64,000 nt of DNA from Romanomermis culicivorax (GCA_963922205.1 CAWUHX010000158.1:186001-250000); one strand, 5' to 3'. Positions 1 to 10,158 are shown, numbered from the stretch's first letter. Program-made: numbers and translations. Notes: a model not told the origin generated them from the letters alone.

Positions 1-1
1 A

Positions 2-1876
2 TCCCCAGAAGATCCCACGGGACATCAGTCAACCCAAACTGACTCAACAATGGATCCAAGAAGGCTAGAAAACTTACAATTTCGATTTAGAGCAGAAGCA
101 GTTCAAAGAAGCAGGAATCGTAACAGAAGAAGAATTCCTCAAAACAATTTTCAACGAATTTTTAGAAATTTAGTCTCACTTACTTCTTCCTATTTTTTGT
201 TCGCCGTTATATCGTTACTTTCTTTTCTTGTCGGCTATTCGTTCGGCGAACCTTTCCTCCAATGTGGCGTTTCACGAGGCTGTTGTGCCTTGATGGTCCC
301 AAAAACGACGCAATATCGTCCTCCGCCACTGATCGTAGCTGAAAAATGTGAAATAAAGTTGTACATTTGGTCCACGAATGGACATTTGAATCGAATTATA
401 GCCATTCGATGCATTTTACGAAACCGAACGAACACAGGAGTTCTATCTCAAAAAACAGAAAATGGAGAAAAACCTATCGTTTATGCCAGTAGAAGTTTAA
501 CGAAAGCGGAAAGAGACTACGTAATCAGGGAACAGGAAGCTCTAGCCGTAGCTTGGGTAGTAAAATATTTTCGTCACTATTCGTATCGGCAGCGTGTCAC
601 CGTTTTTACGAACCATTCAGCCTTACAGAGTGTTTTTTCAAAACCAAACCCTTCTGGTCATATAGCTAGATGGGGACTAGCATTGCAAGAATTTCAAGAA
701 CTTAGCATCAAACATCGCGCCGGAAAAATCAACAAAAATGCAGACGCTCTTTCAAGAAATCCAGTATGTGGAGAAAACGACAAGAAAGGCGTAAAATTTC
801 ACAGAAACGCGATTACACGCTCACCAACTTGTAAAAATAGACCAAATGACTCAATCTCCGTTATAGCAGAAGCCGGTTCCGAGAAAACATTGGCTATAGC
901 AAGAACTAGTCTAGATGAAACTCAAACTACACGCTCGAAAACGCCTAATAATTTATTTCCAACTCAAGAAGATGCGAATTTTGAAGAATTTCTTACTATA
1001 GAAAGAACTACTTTCGAGAAAACTCGAACTATAGTTATAGAAAGGGAAGAAAACGAGTTCGATGCAAGCAATATAGAAAATTTTCGCAAGGCACAAAGAA
1101 GTGATCTATTTTGTGGACAACTGTTGGCTTATTTACAGTCTGATTACCTGCCTGAAGATCTTAAGCAAGCCAAGAAAATTGTTTCACTAGCATCCCAATT
1201 TACGATAAAAGACGAAATTTTATATTATTTGGGCGATGCAGATGAAAACAAATTAAAATTAGAAGTTCCAGTTTCGAAGAAAGAAGAAATTTTAGAAGCC
1301 TGTCATGATGACGTTTTTTCCGGACATTTTGGTTTTACGAAAACATTAGCAAAAATTCGCCTATGTTACCATTGGCCTACAGTATACCGCGATGTACGAG
1401 AACATTGTTTAAATTGCATCAGTTGCAGTATGAGAAGAACATCCACAAAAAGAAATCGCGCTGCTCTTATGCCTATACCAGTCGCAGGTCCATTTGACAG
1501 AGTGGCTATGGACATTCTACGTCCTTTGCCTATGAGCGAAAATGGAAACAAATACGTCATTGTGCTCAGTGAATATTTAACGAAGTATGTGACAGCAGTA
1601 GCCCTACCAGAAACTACGACAGAAAAAGTTGCAGAAATAGTGTTACGTTTTGGTGCGCCACTAACGTTACTTTCAGATAGAGGAACAAATTTCTTATCTG
1701 ATCTAATGTTAAGCGTTTGTGAATTATGTGCAACAAGAAAAACAAACACGAGTCCCTACCATCCACAAACAGACGGACTAGTGGAGAGATTCAATAGAAC
1801 ATTGGCTACTATTATCTTAATGTACATCAATAAAAAACACAACGAATTATCAGTTTCGCGGCCAACTGCAATTTGA
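2..1876 (+). CDS. RNase H-integrase polyprotein, copy 1 (5'-partial)
   Basis: This frame is open from the window edge and matches the end of the complete ORF at 5423-7654. It starts with a hydrophobic, cysteine-containing segment (about 170-420). RNase H follows (about 430-770), ending in the typical ADALSRNP. The integrase has an HHCC zinc finger (SGHFGF ... HWP ... HCLNCISC, about 1300-1430) and a catalytic core with D in MDILRP, D in LLSDRGTNF and E in TDGLVERFNRT. It stops soon after the last motif, so the usual integrase C-terminal tail is missing or out of frame. In an intact element these domains would degrade the RNA strand and insert the cDNA. Confidence 0.82.
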   Translation, partial: SPEDPTGHQSTQTDSTMDPRRLENLQFRFRAEAVQRSRNRNRRRIPQNNFQRIFRNLVSLTSSYFLFAVISLLSFLVGYSFGEPFLQCGVSRGCCALMVPKTTQYRPPPLIVAEKCEIKLYIWSTNGHLNRIIAIRCILRNRTNTGVLSQKTENGEKPIVYASRSLTKAERDYVIREQEALAVAWVVKYFRHYSYRQRVTVFTNHSALQSVFSKPNPSGHIARWGLALQEFQELSIKHRAGKINKNADALSRNPVCGENDKKGVKFHRNAITRSPTCKNRPNDSISVIAEAGSEKTLAIARTSLDETQTTRSKTPNNLFPTQEDANFEEFLTIERTTFEKTRTIVIEREENEFDASNIENFRKAQRSDLFCGQLLAYLQSDYLPEDLKQAKKIVSLASQFTIKDEILYYLGDADENKLKLEVPVSKKEEILEACHDDVFSGHFGFTKTLAKIRLCYHWPTVYRDVREHCLNCISCSMRRTSTKRNRAALMPIPVAGPFDRVAMDILRPLPMSENGNKYVIVLSEYLTKYVTAVALPETTTEKVAEIVLRFGAPLTLLSDRGTNFLSDLMLSVCELCATRKTNTSPYHPQTDGLVERFNRTLATIILMYINKKHNELSVSRPTAI

Positions 1877-1881
1877 CCGCC

Positions 1882-2278
1882 ATGGCCAACGTCGATATAC
1901 GCTTCGCAGATATCAAGATTCGGGCTGATACCAATCAGATACACCTGTTTCTGAAAAGTAATCGCAGCCTCGATTACATCCAGGATATGAATCCCGAATT
2001 ATACAAACGTTTAATCGATAGGACAGCTGATTTCTATCGCACTGGGAAATAGTTTGGCGGCGATAGTTCAACATCTATTCAGCATCCACCTTGACAAAGG
2101 ATTTCAAGGTCAGGGATTGGCATGGGCCAAACGTCCCCTACCTTCCAACGCCCTAGAATACGCCGCCTTGGATGCCATCGCCCACTTCGATGCCTACTAT
2201 AGGTTGAACAAACTTTACACGCTTTTCGAGGAAGTTAAAACTCTGACGTGGAGAGAACAAATAATGACATCGAAATGA
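1882..2278 (+). pseudogene. DEDDy 3'-5' exonuclease remnant, copy 1
   Basis: There are two overlapping frames just downstream of integrase. Frame one (1882-2052, 56 aa) ends at a TAG in CTGGGAAATAG. The next frame, open across that point to 2278, reads LGNSLAAIVQHLF, then LDKGFQ, WAKRPL and EYAALDA. The pattern LDK..Q..W..RPL...YAA.DA is the C-terminal end of the RNase D/WRN/EXD exonuclease family; the Tyr and Asp of YAALD fit the Exo III motif. The Exo I (DxE) and Exo II motifs were not found, so only a fragment is left or its start is divergent. The function was presumably 3'-5' nuclease; its origin by capture is inferred. Confidence 0.62.
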
Positions 2279-2386
2279 GCCGCGAAAAGGGAGCCGTTAT
2301 CGCTCGCAATTTTCTATTTCCCTCTCTGCGAAGTAAAACTAAGATCTATAATTTTAGATAGGTTAGGCAAAGAACCTGTGCCATGA

Positions 2387-3190
2387 AATTCGACCAGCGA
2401 GAGTTCGATAGAAGACGAAGAAGAAGGAGAAAAATCTGAAGAAGAGACAGAAATTTCAGGAAATGATCTATTTGTTTCTCTGAAGTCAGAAGAACGAAAA
2501 GAAAAAGTTTTCTATATCATGAAAATAGTCCTAAAAGAAGCTATTAAATGCACCTTTAGTTTGATGAATAAGAAGGATAAACAAAGTGGTATAAAAATTC
2601 CACCTAATCTTTTACAGGAAAAACAGGTACCGACGTCTTCGAACGAGTCGACTAAGAGAACTAGGGAAGAAAAAACGTCGGCAAAATCATCAAAACCTCA
2701 GCCAAAAAAGCCGAAAGTGGGAGCCGATCTAAACCCAACTCAGGCCAGAGACACCCGCGTGGTTGAAGAAAACCGAAGCTTCGTTGAAATTGCGTTTGAA
2801 ATGCCGAACATTTTTAAACCGAAGCCGCCGCCACCCGACTGTACTTTTTCGGCGTTCAATTATTTTCACTGCCGTTTTGTCACACCGATTGCCAATCGCA
2901 AAGCAATCGATCTCCGGGCCCAGGCAGAACGTGAGGCTTATCGCCACTTAGACGATAATTTGGCCACCTTCATCATCTGTTACATGCTGCCCTACTATAC
3001 TGAAATGCCACCCGCTGCCAAACAATTTGCCAAACATTGCAGCGTTCATTTACGAAATCAATTACGACGGGACCCCCGGCTACTACCCGAACAGATCGAT
3101 GCCCTAGTGGCCAAATTTTGTAATATTCTTACTGAATATTATACGAGCCACATCGTTCGACCCGCTGCGGACCGTCAACTTCGTCCATAA
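2387..3190 (+). CDS. Orphan basic protein of the retroelement, copy 1
   Basis: The frame is open from 2387 (after a TGA at 2384-2386). The first ATG is at 2519, giving 223 aa; an upstream acidic stretch (EDEEEGEKSEEE, about 2410-2460) is in the same frame and may be coding if a spliced or fused start is used. The N-terminal half is lysine-rich with runs of K and P (about residues 35-75). The C-terminal half, from PKPPPPDC on, is rich in Ala, Tyr, Cys and His. I do not recognise the family. Its position after integrase and before the LTR is where env or accessory genes sit, but no signal peptide or membrane segment is visible. Confidence 0.5.
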   Translation, partial: NSTSESSIEDEEEGEKSEEETEISGNDLFVSLKSEERKEKVFYIMKIVLKEAIKCTFSLMNKKDKQSGIKIPPNLLQEKQVPTSSNESTKRTREEKTSAKSSKPQPKKPKVGADLNPTQARDTRVVEENRSFVEIAFEMPNIFKPKPPPPDCTFSAFNYFHCRFVTPIANRKAIDLRAQAEREAYRHLDDNLATFIICYMLPYYTEMPPAAKQFAKHCSVHLRNQLRRDPRLLPEQIDALVAKFCNILTEYYTSHIVRPAADRQLRP

Positions 3191-3758
3191 ATCGTCATCC
3201 CCAAATTTTCGTTATCGTCAATAATTTTTCGTCGTTATTTTGTCCTGTATTTTTCGTCAAATTCATCCTTAAATCGCCGTCGTAATCGTTTTATCGTCGA
3301 ATAATTTATCGTCACCGTCTTGGTCTACATTTTCATTGCCCCATTATCGTCCTATTCGTCGCCTTTTCATCGCAATTTTGTCGATCATTGTATATTTCGT
3401 ATTGTATATGTGAAAAAAAAGAAAAACAACCGAAAAAACCATCTTAGTTTTTAGTTACTTATAAACTTATAAAATTTAAATTTATGTGAAATGGGAACAT
3501 TATAAAACAGAATAGGAAAAATCATAAAGAAAAACCAGAACGAAAAATTGGAGAAAATGGAAGGCACAAAAAAAACGAAGAAAATTATAGCGAAGAAAAT
3601 TTGAGGATTGGAAAAAAAAGAATGAAGAACAAATTTTTACGGCCATAAAAACACTTACCCAAAACTCCGCCATCGTTTCCATCGCCGATTCGTCGTCCAA
3701 ATCTTGCCAAAACGAGGCTGGGGGCAGCCTTTTCGCCAGCGCCCGAAGAATGTGGGAG
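3191..3758 (+). other. 3' non-coding region with polypurine tract
   Basis: AT-rich non-coding DNA rich in TCGTC/ATCGTC motifs (3190-3400) and then A/G-rich (3410-3640). The purine-rich stretch at 3744-3758 lies directly before the LTR start TG and is the likely plus-strand primer. The same region recurs at 8969-9536. Confidence 0.55.
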
Positions 3759-4382
3759 TGCTACCACCAATCAATTGATAATAATGTCAGTTGAGTAACC
3801 TACAGTAAACGGCGATGCTCTCACCGACACACACACACCAGGCAAACCTACGTTATCCGATCCTACTGTAGACATTGTGCCAAGATTCTTCGCCTTACGT
3901 CATGGAACTCTTTTTATACGACTACGCCTACCAAGATTATGATCTAATATTATGCGACATTATGACCTTATAAACTACTTTTTATGTCTTTTTTTATGTC
4001 TTTTTCTTTATATAAATATGTCAGTTTTGTATGTAAAAATCACTTCACCTCTTTGCTAATAAATTTAGCTTACCTGCTTTCTTCTCTGCTCCTTAATATC
4101 GTCATAGGGTCGCTGAATAAAACGTTGTTCTTTTCGTCCGGCTTTGCGACCATCGGAAGCTGGAAAGAAATATATTTTCATTGCGAGACTAAGTTTTCCT
4201 TTCAAATTACCTTGATGTTTTCCTAATCTTTGCCATAGCCGTTCACCTTTTGACGTTTTCGTTGATGTTTCTGAAGAAATTAGAATAATTCAAGAACGTT
4301 TTAGTATTTAGTCCAATCTGCAGGTTATTCAGCTACAGTAACCTGTATTTACCATTGACCCAAAAAATTGACAAACCTTACA
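3759..4382 (+). repeat. Middle LTR, mosaic
   Basis: 624 bp, beginning TGCTACC and ending CCTTACA, placed between a purine tract and a primer-binding site. It holds a TATA-like box at about 3911 and AATAAA at about 4116. Positions 3759-3965 are identical to the outer LTR (9537-9743), whereas 3966-4315 contain 11 substitutions against it. The boundary is sharp, as expected if this LTR was formed by recombination between two unequal LTRs. Confidence 0.8.
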
Positions 4383-4384
4383 AG

Positions 4385-4402
4385 TGGCGATTTGTGGCAG
4401 GA
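4385..4402 (+). promoter_or_regulatory. Primer-binding site
   Basis: TGGCGATTTGTGGCAGGA starts 2 bp after the LTR-terminal CA. TGG complements the CCA end of a tRNA, as in most LTR elements. I could not assign the priming tRNA. Confidence 0.6.
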
Positions 4403-4594
4403 CGTCGGCTACAATTTTCAGATTCGAATTGACGTTGTAGAAGCCTGAAAATAAAGAAGAAATAAAGAAGCACGAAGGCCAATGATTTTATTTGATAACT
4501 TACTTGGCGTTTTTCGAATTTTTCGAACTTGACGATTTTTTTCTTGAAGAACGTCTGAAGAAGAAAATTCACTTTGTTCATTTTTTAAAATCGC

Positions 4595-5422
4595 CCGTGC
4601 TCGCCAGAATCCTACAGAATACCGACGAGCCAGAAGTGGACGGCCATTGTTTGAACGTGTACCACCAGAAGAAAATTTAGAAGAAGAAAATTTACGAATT
4701 TTGGCAAATCAAGAAGATCATGCAAGAAAATCGTTTTTGGCCTAGGAATAACGTGAGAAATTTTCAGATTCAATCGAACGGTCCCCAAGAGTCCAACAGG
4801 ATGGGAGGTCGCCCAAATTGCGCAATAAATACCAACTTTAACCGCGGCTGCTCATCAGGAAGGTCCTCAGATGGTACCGTTTCTTGTTTTAGATGTGGTA
4901 GAAGTGGGCATTATTCTTCTACTTGCCCTATGCTCGAACGAAATCAAGATTCCAGATTTTCGAGTTCCCCCCCCCTCGTAGCACGTGGCGTGGTGGACCG
5001 CCCCGAGTGCAAATGCCAGCCCGAGGCATTTCGAACCCTAGGAGTCCAGGAGATGCCCTTTTTGGAACCCGAGGAGTCAATAGTCAGCTTTTTATTGCCG
5101 AGGCTAATGGGCCCAATGTGTCAGTATTTAACCCTGACACCATCACAGAACAGTCCGATCCCTGGAACTGGGATGATTTCGATCTGCCGATAGAAAATTC
5201 CAATGTGAGGCCTCAGGCACATATTTGTATGGCCCGATATTATGAAGAATTTTATTTTGGAACCGGACACTCCACATCGGTGAGTAGTGGGACAGGATCT
5301 GAAGAAATTAGTGATAATCCCACTATTGACTCCCAGGGTATACTGGCAATTATTTAGAAAATGAAGACCCAGAACATTTAGAAAATGGTCATTTAGAACA
5401 TGGTTCAGATGAAACCTCTGAT
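4595..5422 (+). pseudogene. Gag remnant with CCHC zinc knuckle
   Basis: Coding-like sequence starts near 4595 in one frame and continues at ATG 4720 (157 aa). The knuckle is CFRCGRSGHYSSTC, fitting CX2CX4HX4C, at about 4887-4930; this is the nucleic-acid-binding part of Gag. A run of C at 4968-4975 is where the sensible frame switches to the one that ends at 5357. Another switch near 5340 leads into the acidic stretch that opens the next ORF. Only about 200 bp separate the primer-binding site from this segment, so the capsid portion is absent. The frame changes are either decay, C-tract base-count errors, or programmed shifts. Confidence 0.6.
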
Positions 5423-7654
5423 TTGGATGAAACTTCTGATTTCGACTGTTATGAAGAGAGACGACATCGTCCACATTTTGAAAATTCTGGGCAGGTCGAA
5501 TCAGCTAATGTTTTCATGAATACGGCTCAGACTGGAGGTTCTAATTCTGACCATCCCTCTGGAAGCCGCCCCATGGGTGAAGTTTATTTTCGAATTTTGA
5601 ATGGGCCCGCTGCAGCTAGTATTTGTAATTTATGTAATATTTCGAATTGTATGCATATGCAAGGATTTGGAAGCCAGTCACAACGAGGAGTGATCGCTAG
5701 ACAAGGACCCTGGGAATTTACGACAGAAGGATGGATCAATGAGTCAGTATTGTGGATCGTTTGGAGGCCCCAAGTCACATCCCCAGAAGATCCCACGGGA
5801 CATCAGTCAACCCAAACTGACTCAACAATGGATCCAAGAAGGCTAGAAAACTTACAATTTCGATTTAGAGCAGAAGCAGTTCAAAGAAGCAGGAATCGTA
5901 ACAGAAGAAGAATTCCTCAAAACAATTTTCAACGAATTTTTAGAAATTTAGTCTCACTTACTTCTTCCTATTTTTTGTTCGCCGTTATATCGTTACTTTC
6001 TTTTCTTGTCGGCTATTCGTTCGGCGAACCTTTCCTCCAATGTGGCGTTTCACGAGGCTGTTGTGCCTTGATGGTCCCAAAAACGACGCAATATCGTCCT
6101 CCGCCACTGATCGTAGCTGAAAAATGTGAAATAAAGTTGTACATTTGGTCCACGAATGGACATTTGAATCGAATTATAGCCATTCGATGCATTTTACGAA
6201 ACCGAACGAACACAGGAGTTCTATCTCAAAAAACAGAAAATGGAGAAAAACCTATCGTTTATGCCAGTAGAAGTTTAACGAAAGCGGAAAGAGACTACGT
6301 AATCAGGGAACAGGAAGCTCTAGCCGTAGCTTGGGTAGTAAAATATTTTCGTCACTATTCGTATCGGCAGCGTGTCACCGTTTTTACGAACCATTCAGCC
6401 TTACAGAGTGTTTTTTCAAAACCAAACCCTTCTGGTCATATAGCTAGATGGGGACTAGCATTGCAAGAATTTCAAGAACTTAGCATCAAACATCGCGCCG
6501 GAAAAATCAACAAAAATGCAGACGCTCTTTCAAGAAATCCAGTATGTGGAGAAAACGACAAGAAAGGCGTAAAATTTCACAGAAACGCGATTACACGCTC
6601 ACCAACTTGTAAAAATAGACCAAATGACTCAATCTCCGTTATAGCAGAAGCCGGTTCCGAGAAAACATTGGCTATAGCAAGAACTAGTCTAGATGAAACT
6701 CAAACTACACGCTCGAAAACGCCTAATAATTTATTTCCAACTCAAGAAGATGCGAATTTTGAAGAATTTCTTACTATAGAAAGAACTACTTTCGAGAAAA
6801 CTCGAACTATAGTTATAGAAAGGGAAGAAAACGAGTTCGATGCAAGCAATATAGAAAATTTTCGCAAGGCACAAAGAAGTGATCTATTTTGTGGACAACT
6901 GTTGGCTTATTTACAGTCTGATTACCTGCCTGAAGATCTTAAGCAAGCCAAGAAAATTGTTTCACTAGCATCCCAATTTACGATAAAAGACGAAATTTTA
7001 TATTATTTGGGCGATGCAGATGAAAACAAATTAAAATTAGAAGTTCCAGTTTCGAAGAAAGAAGAAATTTTAGAAGCCTGTCATGATGACGTTTTTTCCG
7101 GACATTTTGGTTTTACGAAAACATTAGCAAAAATTCGCCTATGTTACCATTGGCCTACAGTATACCGCGATGTACGAGAACATTGTTTAAATTGCATCAG
7201 TTGCAGTATGAGAAGAACATCCACAAAAAGAAATCGCGCTGCTCTTATGCCTATACCAGTCGCAGGTCCATTTGACAGAGTGGCTATGGACATTCTACGT
7301 CCTTTGCCTATGAGCGAAAATGGAAACAAATACGTCATTGTGCTCAGTGAATATTTAACGAAGTATGTGACAGCAGTAGCCCTACCAGAAACTACGACAG
7401 AAAAAGTTGCAGAAATAGTGTTACGTTTTGGTGCGCCACTAACGTTACTTTCAGATAGAGGAACAAATTTCTTATCTGATCTAATGTTAAGCGTTTGTGA
7501 ATTATGTGCAACAAGAAAAACAAACACGAGTCCCTACCATCCACAAACAGACGGACTAGTGGAGAGATTCAATAGAACATTGGCTACTATTATCTTAATG
7601 TACATCAATAAAAAACACAACGAATTATCAGTTTCGCGGCCAACTGCAATTTGA
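5423..7654 (+). CDS. RNase H-integrase polyprotein, copy 2 (complete)
   Basis: 743 aa from the first ATG. Residues 1-140 are an acidic linker with no known domain. About 160-250 contain a strong hydrophobic segment (SSYFLFAVISLLSFLVGYSF) followed by several cysteines, which looks like a signal or membrane segment. RNase H runs about 275-395 and integrase about 480-735, with an HHCC finger and D, D, E catalytic residues all present. Protease and reverse transcriptase, which normally precede RNase H, are missing, so the membrane-like segment is fused directly to RNase H. Translation matches copy 1 wherever both exist. Such an element would need reverse transcriptase supplied in trans. Confidence 0.82.
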   Translation: MDETSDFDCYEERRHRPHFENSGQVESANVFMNTAQTGGSNSDHPSGSRPMGEVYFRILNGPAAASICNLCNISNCMHMQGFGSQSQRGVIARQGPWEFTTEGWINESVLWIVWRPQVTSPEDPTGHQSTQTDSTMDPRRLENLQFRFRAEAVQRSRNRNRRRIPQNNFQRIFRNLVSLTSSYFLFAVISLLSFLVGYSFGEPFLQCGVSRGCCALMVPKTTQYRPPPLIVAEKCEIKLYIWSTNGHLNRIIAIRCILRNRTNTGVLSQKTENGEKPIVYASRSLTKAERDYVIREQEALAVAWVVKYFRHYSYRQRVTVFTNHSALQSVFSKPNPSGHIARWGLALQEFQELSIKHRAGKINKNADALSRNPVCGENDKKGVKFHRNAITRSPTCKNRPNDSISVIAEAGSEKTLAIARTSLDETQTTRSKTPNNLFPTQEDANFEEFLTIERTTFEKTRTIVIEREENEFDASNIENFRKAQRSDLFCGQLLAYLQSDYLPEDLKQAKKIVSLASQFTIKDEILYYLGDADENKLKLEVPVSKKEEILEACHDDVFSGHFGFTKTLAKIRLCYHWPTVYRDVREHCLNCISCSMRRTSTKRNRAALMPIPVAGPFDRVAMDILRPLPMSENGNKYVIVLSEYLTKYVTAVALPETTTEKVAEIVLRFGAPLTLLSDRGTNFLSDLMLSVCELCATRKTNTSPYHPQTDGLVERFNRTLATIILMYINKKHNELSVSRPTAI

Positions 7655-7659
7655 CCGCC

Positions 7660-8056
7660 ATGGCCAACGTCGATATACGCTTCGCAGATATCAAGATTCG
7701 GGCTGATACCAATCAGATACACCTGTTTCTGAAAAGTAATCGCAGCCTCGATTACATCCAGGATATGAATCCCGAATTATACAAACGTTTAATCGATAGG
7801 ACAGCTGATTTCTATCGCACTGGGAAATAGTTTGGCGGCGATAGTTCAACATCTATTCAGCATCCACCTTGACAAAGGATTTCAAGGTCAGGGATTGGCA
7901 TGGGCCAAACGTCCCCTACCTTCCAACGCCCTAGAATACGCCGCCTTGGATGCCATTGCCCACTTCGATGCCTACTATAGGTTGAACAAACTTTACACGC
8001 TTTTCGAGGAAGTTAAAACTCTGACGTGGAGAGAACAAATAATGACATCGAAATGA
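7660..8056 (+). pseudogene. DEDDy 3'-5' exonuclease remnant, copy 2
   Basis: A second copy of the fragment at 1882-2278, with the same frame break and the same motifs (LDKGFQ, WAKRPL, YAALDA). One silent C-to-T change (7957 against 2179) is the only difference I saw in the copied internal region. Because both copies carry the break, it predates the dimer. Confidence 0.62.
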
Positions 8057-8164
8057 GCCGCGAAAAGGGAGCCGTTATCGCTCGCAATTTTCTATTTCCC
8101 TCTCTGCGAAGTAAAACTAAGATCTATAATTTTAGATAGGTTAGGCAAAGAACCTGTGCCATGA

Positions 8165-8968
8165 AATTCGACCAGCGAGAGTTCGATAGAAGACGAAGAA
8201 GAAGGAGAAAAATCTGAAGAAGAGACAGAAATTTCAGGAAATGATCTATTTGTTTCTCTGAAGTCAGAAGAACGAAAAGAAAAAGTTTTCTATATCATGA
8301 AAATAGTCCTAAAAGAAGCTATTAAATGCACCTTTAGTTTGATGAATAAGAAGGATAAACAAAGTGGTATAAAAATTCCACCTAATCTTTTACAGGAAAA
8401 ACAGGTACCGACGTCTTCGAACGAGTCGACTAAGAGAACTAGGGAAGAAAAAACGTCGGCAAAATCATCAAAACCTCAGCCAAAAAAGCCGAAAGTGGGA
8501 GCCGATCTAAACCCAACTCAGGCCAGAGACACCCGCGTGGTTGAAGAAAACCGAAGCTTCGTTGAAATTGCGTTTGAAATGCCGAACATTTTTAAACCGA
8601 AGCCGCCGCCACCCGACTGTACTTTTTCGGCGTTCAATTATTTTCACTGCCGTTTTGTCACACCGATTGCCAATCGCAAAGCAATCGATCTCCGGGCCCA
8701 GGCAGAACGTGAGGCTTATCGCCACTTAGACGATAATTTGGCCACCTTCATCATCTGTTACATGCTGCCCTACTATACTGAAATGCCACCCGCTGCCAAA
8801 CAATTTGCCAAACATTGCAGCGTTCATTTACGAAATCAATTACGACGGGACCCCCGGCTACTACCCGAACAGATCGATGCCCTAGTGGCCAAATTTTGTA
8901 ATATTCTTACTGAATATTATACGAGCCACATCGTTCGACCCGCTGCGGACCGTCAACTTCGTCCATAA
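8165..8968 (+). CDS. Orphan basic protein of the retroelement, copy 2
   Basis: This is the copy of the ORF at 2387-3190 (ATG at 8297, 223 aa, identical translation). An open 223-aa frame kept in both copies fits either a functional accessory protein or a very recent duplication; the near-identity of the whole unit favours the second. No family was recognised. Confidence 0.5.
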   Translation, partial: NSTSESSIEDEEEGEKSEEETEISGNDLFVSLKSEERKEKVFYIMKIVLKEAIKCTFSLMNKKDKQSGIKIPPNLLQEKQVPTSSNESTKRTREEKTSAKSSKPQPKKPKVGADLNPTQARDTRVVEENRSFVEIAFEMPNIFKPKPPPPDCTFSAFNYFHCRFVTPIANRKAIDLRAQAEREAYRHLDDNLATFIICYMLPYYTEMPPAAKQFAKHCSVHLRNQLRRDPRLLPEQIDALVAKFCNILTEYYTSHIVRPAADRQLRP

Positions 8969-9536
8969 ATCGTCATCCCCAAATTTTCGTTATCGTCAAT
9001 AATTTTTCGTCGTTATTTTGTCCTGTATTTTTCGTCAAATTCATCCTTAAATCGCCGTCGTAATCGTTTTATCGTCGAATAATTTATCGTCACCGTCTTG
9101 GTCTACATTTTCATTGCCCCATTATCGTCCTATTCGTCGCCTTTTCATCGCAATTTTGTCGATCATTGTATATTTCGTATTGTATATGTGAAAAAAAAGA
9201 AAAACAACCGAAAAAACCATCTTAGTTTTTAGTTACTTATAAACTTATAAAATTTAAATTTATGTGAAATGGGAACATTATAAAACAGAATAGGAAAAAT
9301 CATAAAGAAAAACCAGAACGAAAAATTGGAGAAAATGGAAGGCACAAAAAAAACGAAGAAAATTATAGCGAAGAAAATTTGAGGATTGGAAAAAAAAGAA
9401 TGAAGAACAAATTTTTACGGCCATAAAAACACTTACCCAAAACTCCGCCATCGTTTCCATCGCCGATTCGTCGTCCAAATCTTGCCAAAACGAGGCTGGG
9501 GGCAGCCTTTTCGCCAGCGCCCGAAGAATGTGGGAG

Positions 9537-10158
9537 TGCTACCACCAATCAATTGATAATAATGTCAGTTGAGTAACCTACAGTAAACGGCGATGCTCTC
9601 ACCGACACACACACACCAGGCAAACCTACGTTATCCGATCCTACTGTAGACATTGTGCCAAGATTCTTCGCCTTACGTCATGGAACTCTTTTTATACGAC
9701 TACGCCTACCAAGATTATGATCTAATATTATGCGACATTATGACGTTATAACCTACTTTTTATGTCTTTTTTTATGTCTTTTTCTTTATATAAATATGTC
9801 AGTTTTGTATGTAAAAATCACTTCACCTCTTTGCTAATAAATTTAGCTTACCTGCTTTCTTCTCTGCTCCTTAATATCGTCGTAGGGTCGCTGAATAAAA
9901 CGTCGTTCTTTTCGTCCGGCTTTGCGACCATTGGAAGCTGGAAAGAAATATATTTTCATTGCGAGACTAAGTTTTCCTTTCAAATTACCTTGACGTTTTC
10001 CTAATCGTTGCCGTTGCCGTTCACCTTTTGACGTTTTCGTTGACGTTTCTGAAGAAATTAGAATAATTCAAGAACGTTTTAGTATTTAGTCCGATCTGCA
10101 GGTTATTCAGCTACAGTAACCTGTATTTACCATTGACCCAAAAAATTGACAAACCTTA
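9537..10158 (+). repeat. Outer 3' LTR, interrupted by Harbinger
   Basis: It begins TGCTACC after the same purine tract. At TTA (10156-10158) the LTR is cut by the Harbinger element. After that element's far end the sequence resumes TTA-CA (20793-20797), which completes the CCTTACA terminus seen in the middle LTR. Host flank then begins at 20798 with TTCCC, a candidate for the retroelement's own target duplication. Confidence 0.8.

Larger units (their letters stand above)
1..10158 (+). mobile_element. Tandem dimer of a Ty3/gypsy-like LTR retroelement
   Basis: Positions 1-4380 recur at 5779-10158 with an offset of exactly 5778 bp, and the ORFs in the two copies translate identically. The order is internal region (cut by the window start), LTR (3759-4382), primer-binding site, internal region, LTR (9537-10158). 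The internal region carries a CCHC zinc-knuckle fragment, RNase H, integrase, an exonuclease remnant and a basic ORF. No capsid, protease or reverse transcriptase was found, so the element is non-autonomous. The last two bases of the right LTR (CA) lie beyond a Harbinger insertion, at 20796-20797. Assignment to Ty3/gypsy rests on the RNase H and integrase motifs. Confidence 0.88.

Noticed and set aside
1366-1749. 127-aa minus-strand ORF, also at 7144-7527
   Set aside because: Antisense shadow of the integrase core.
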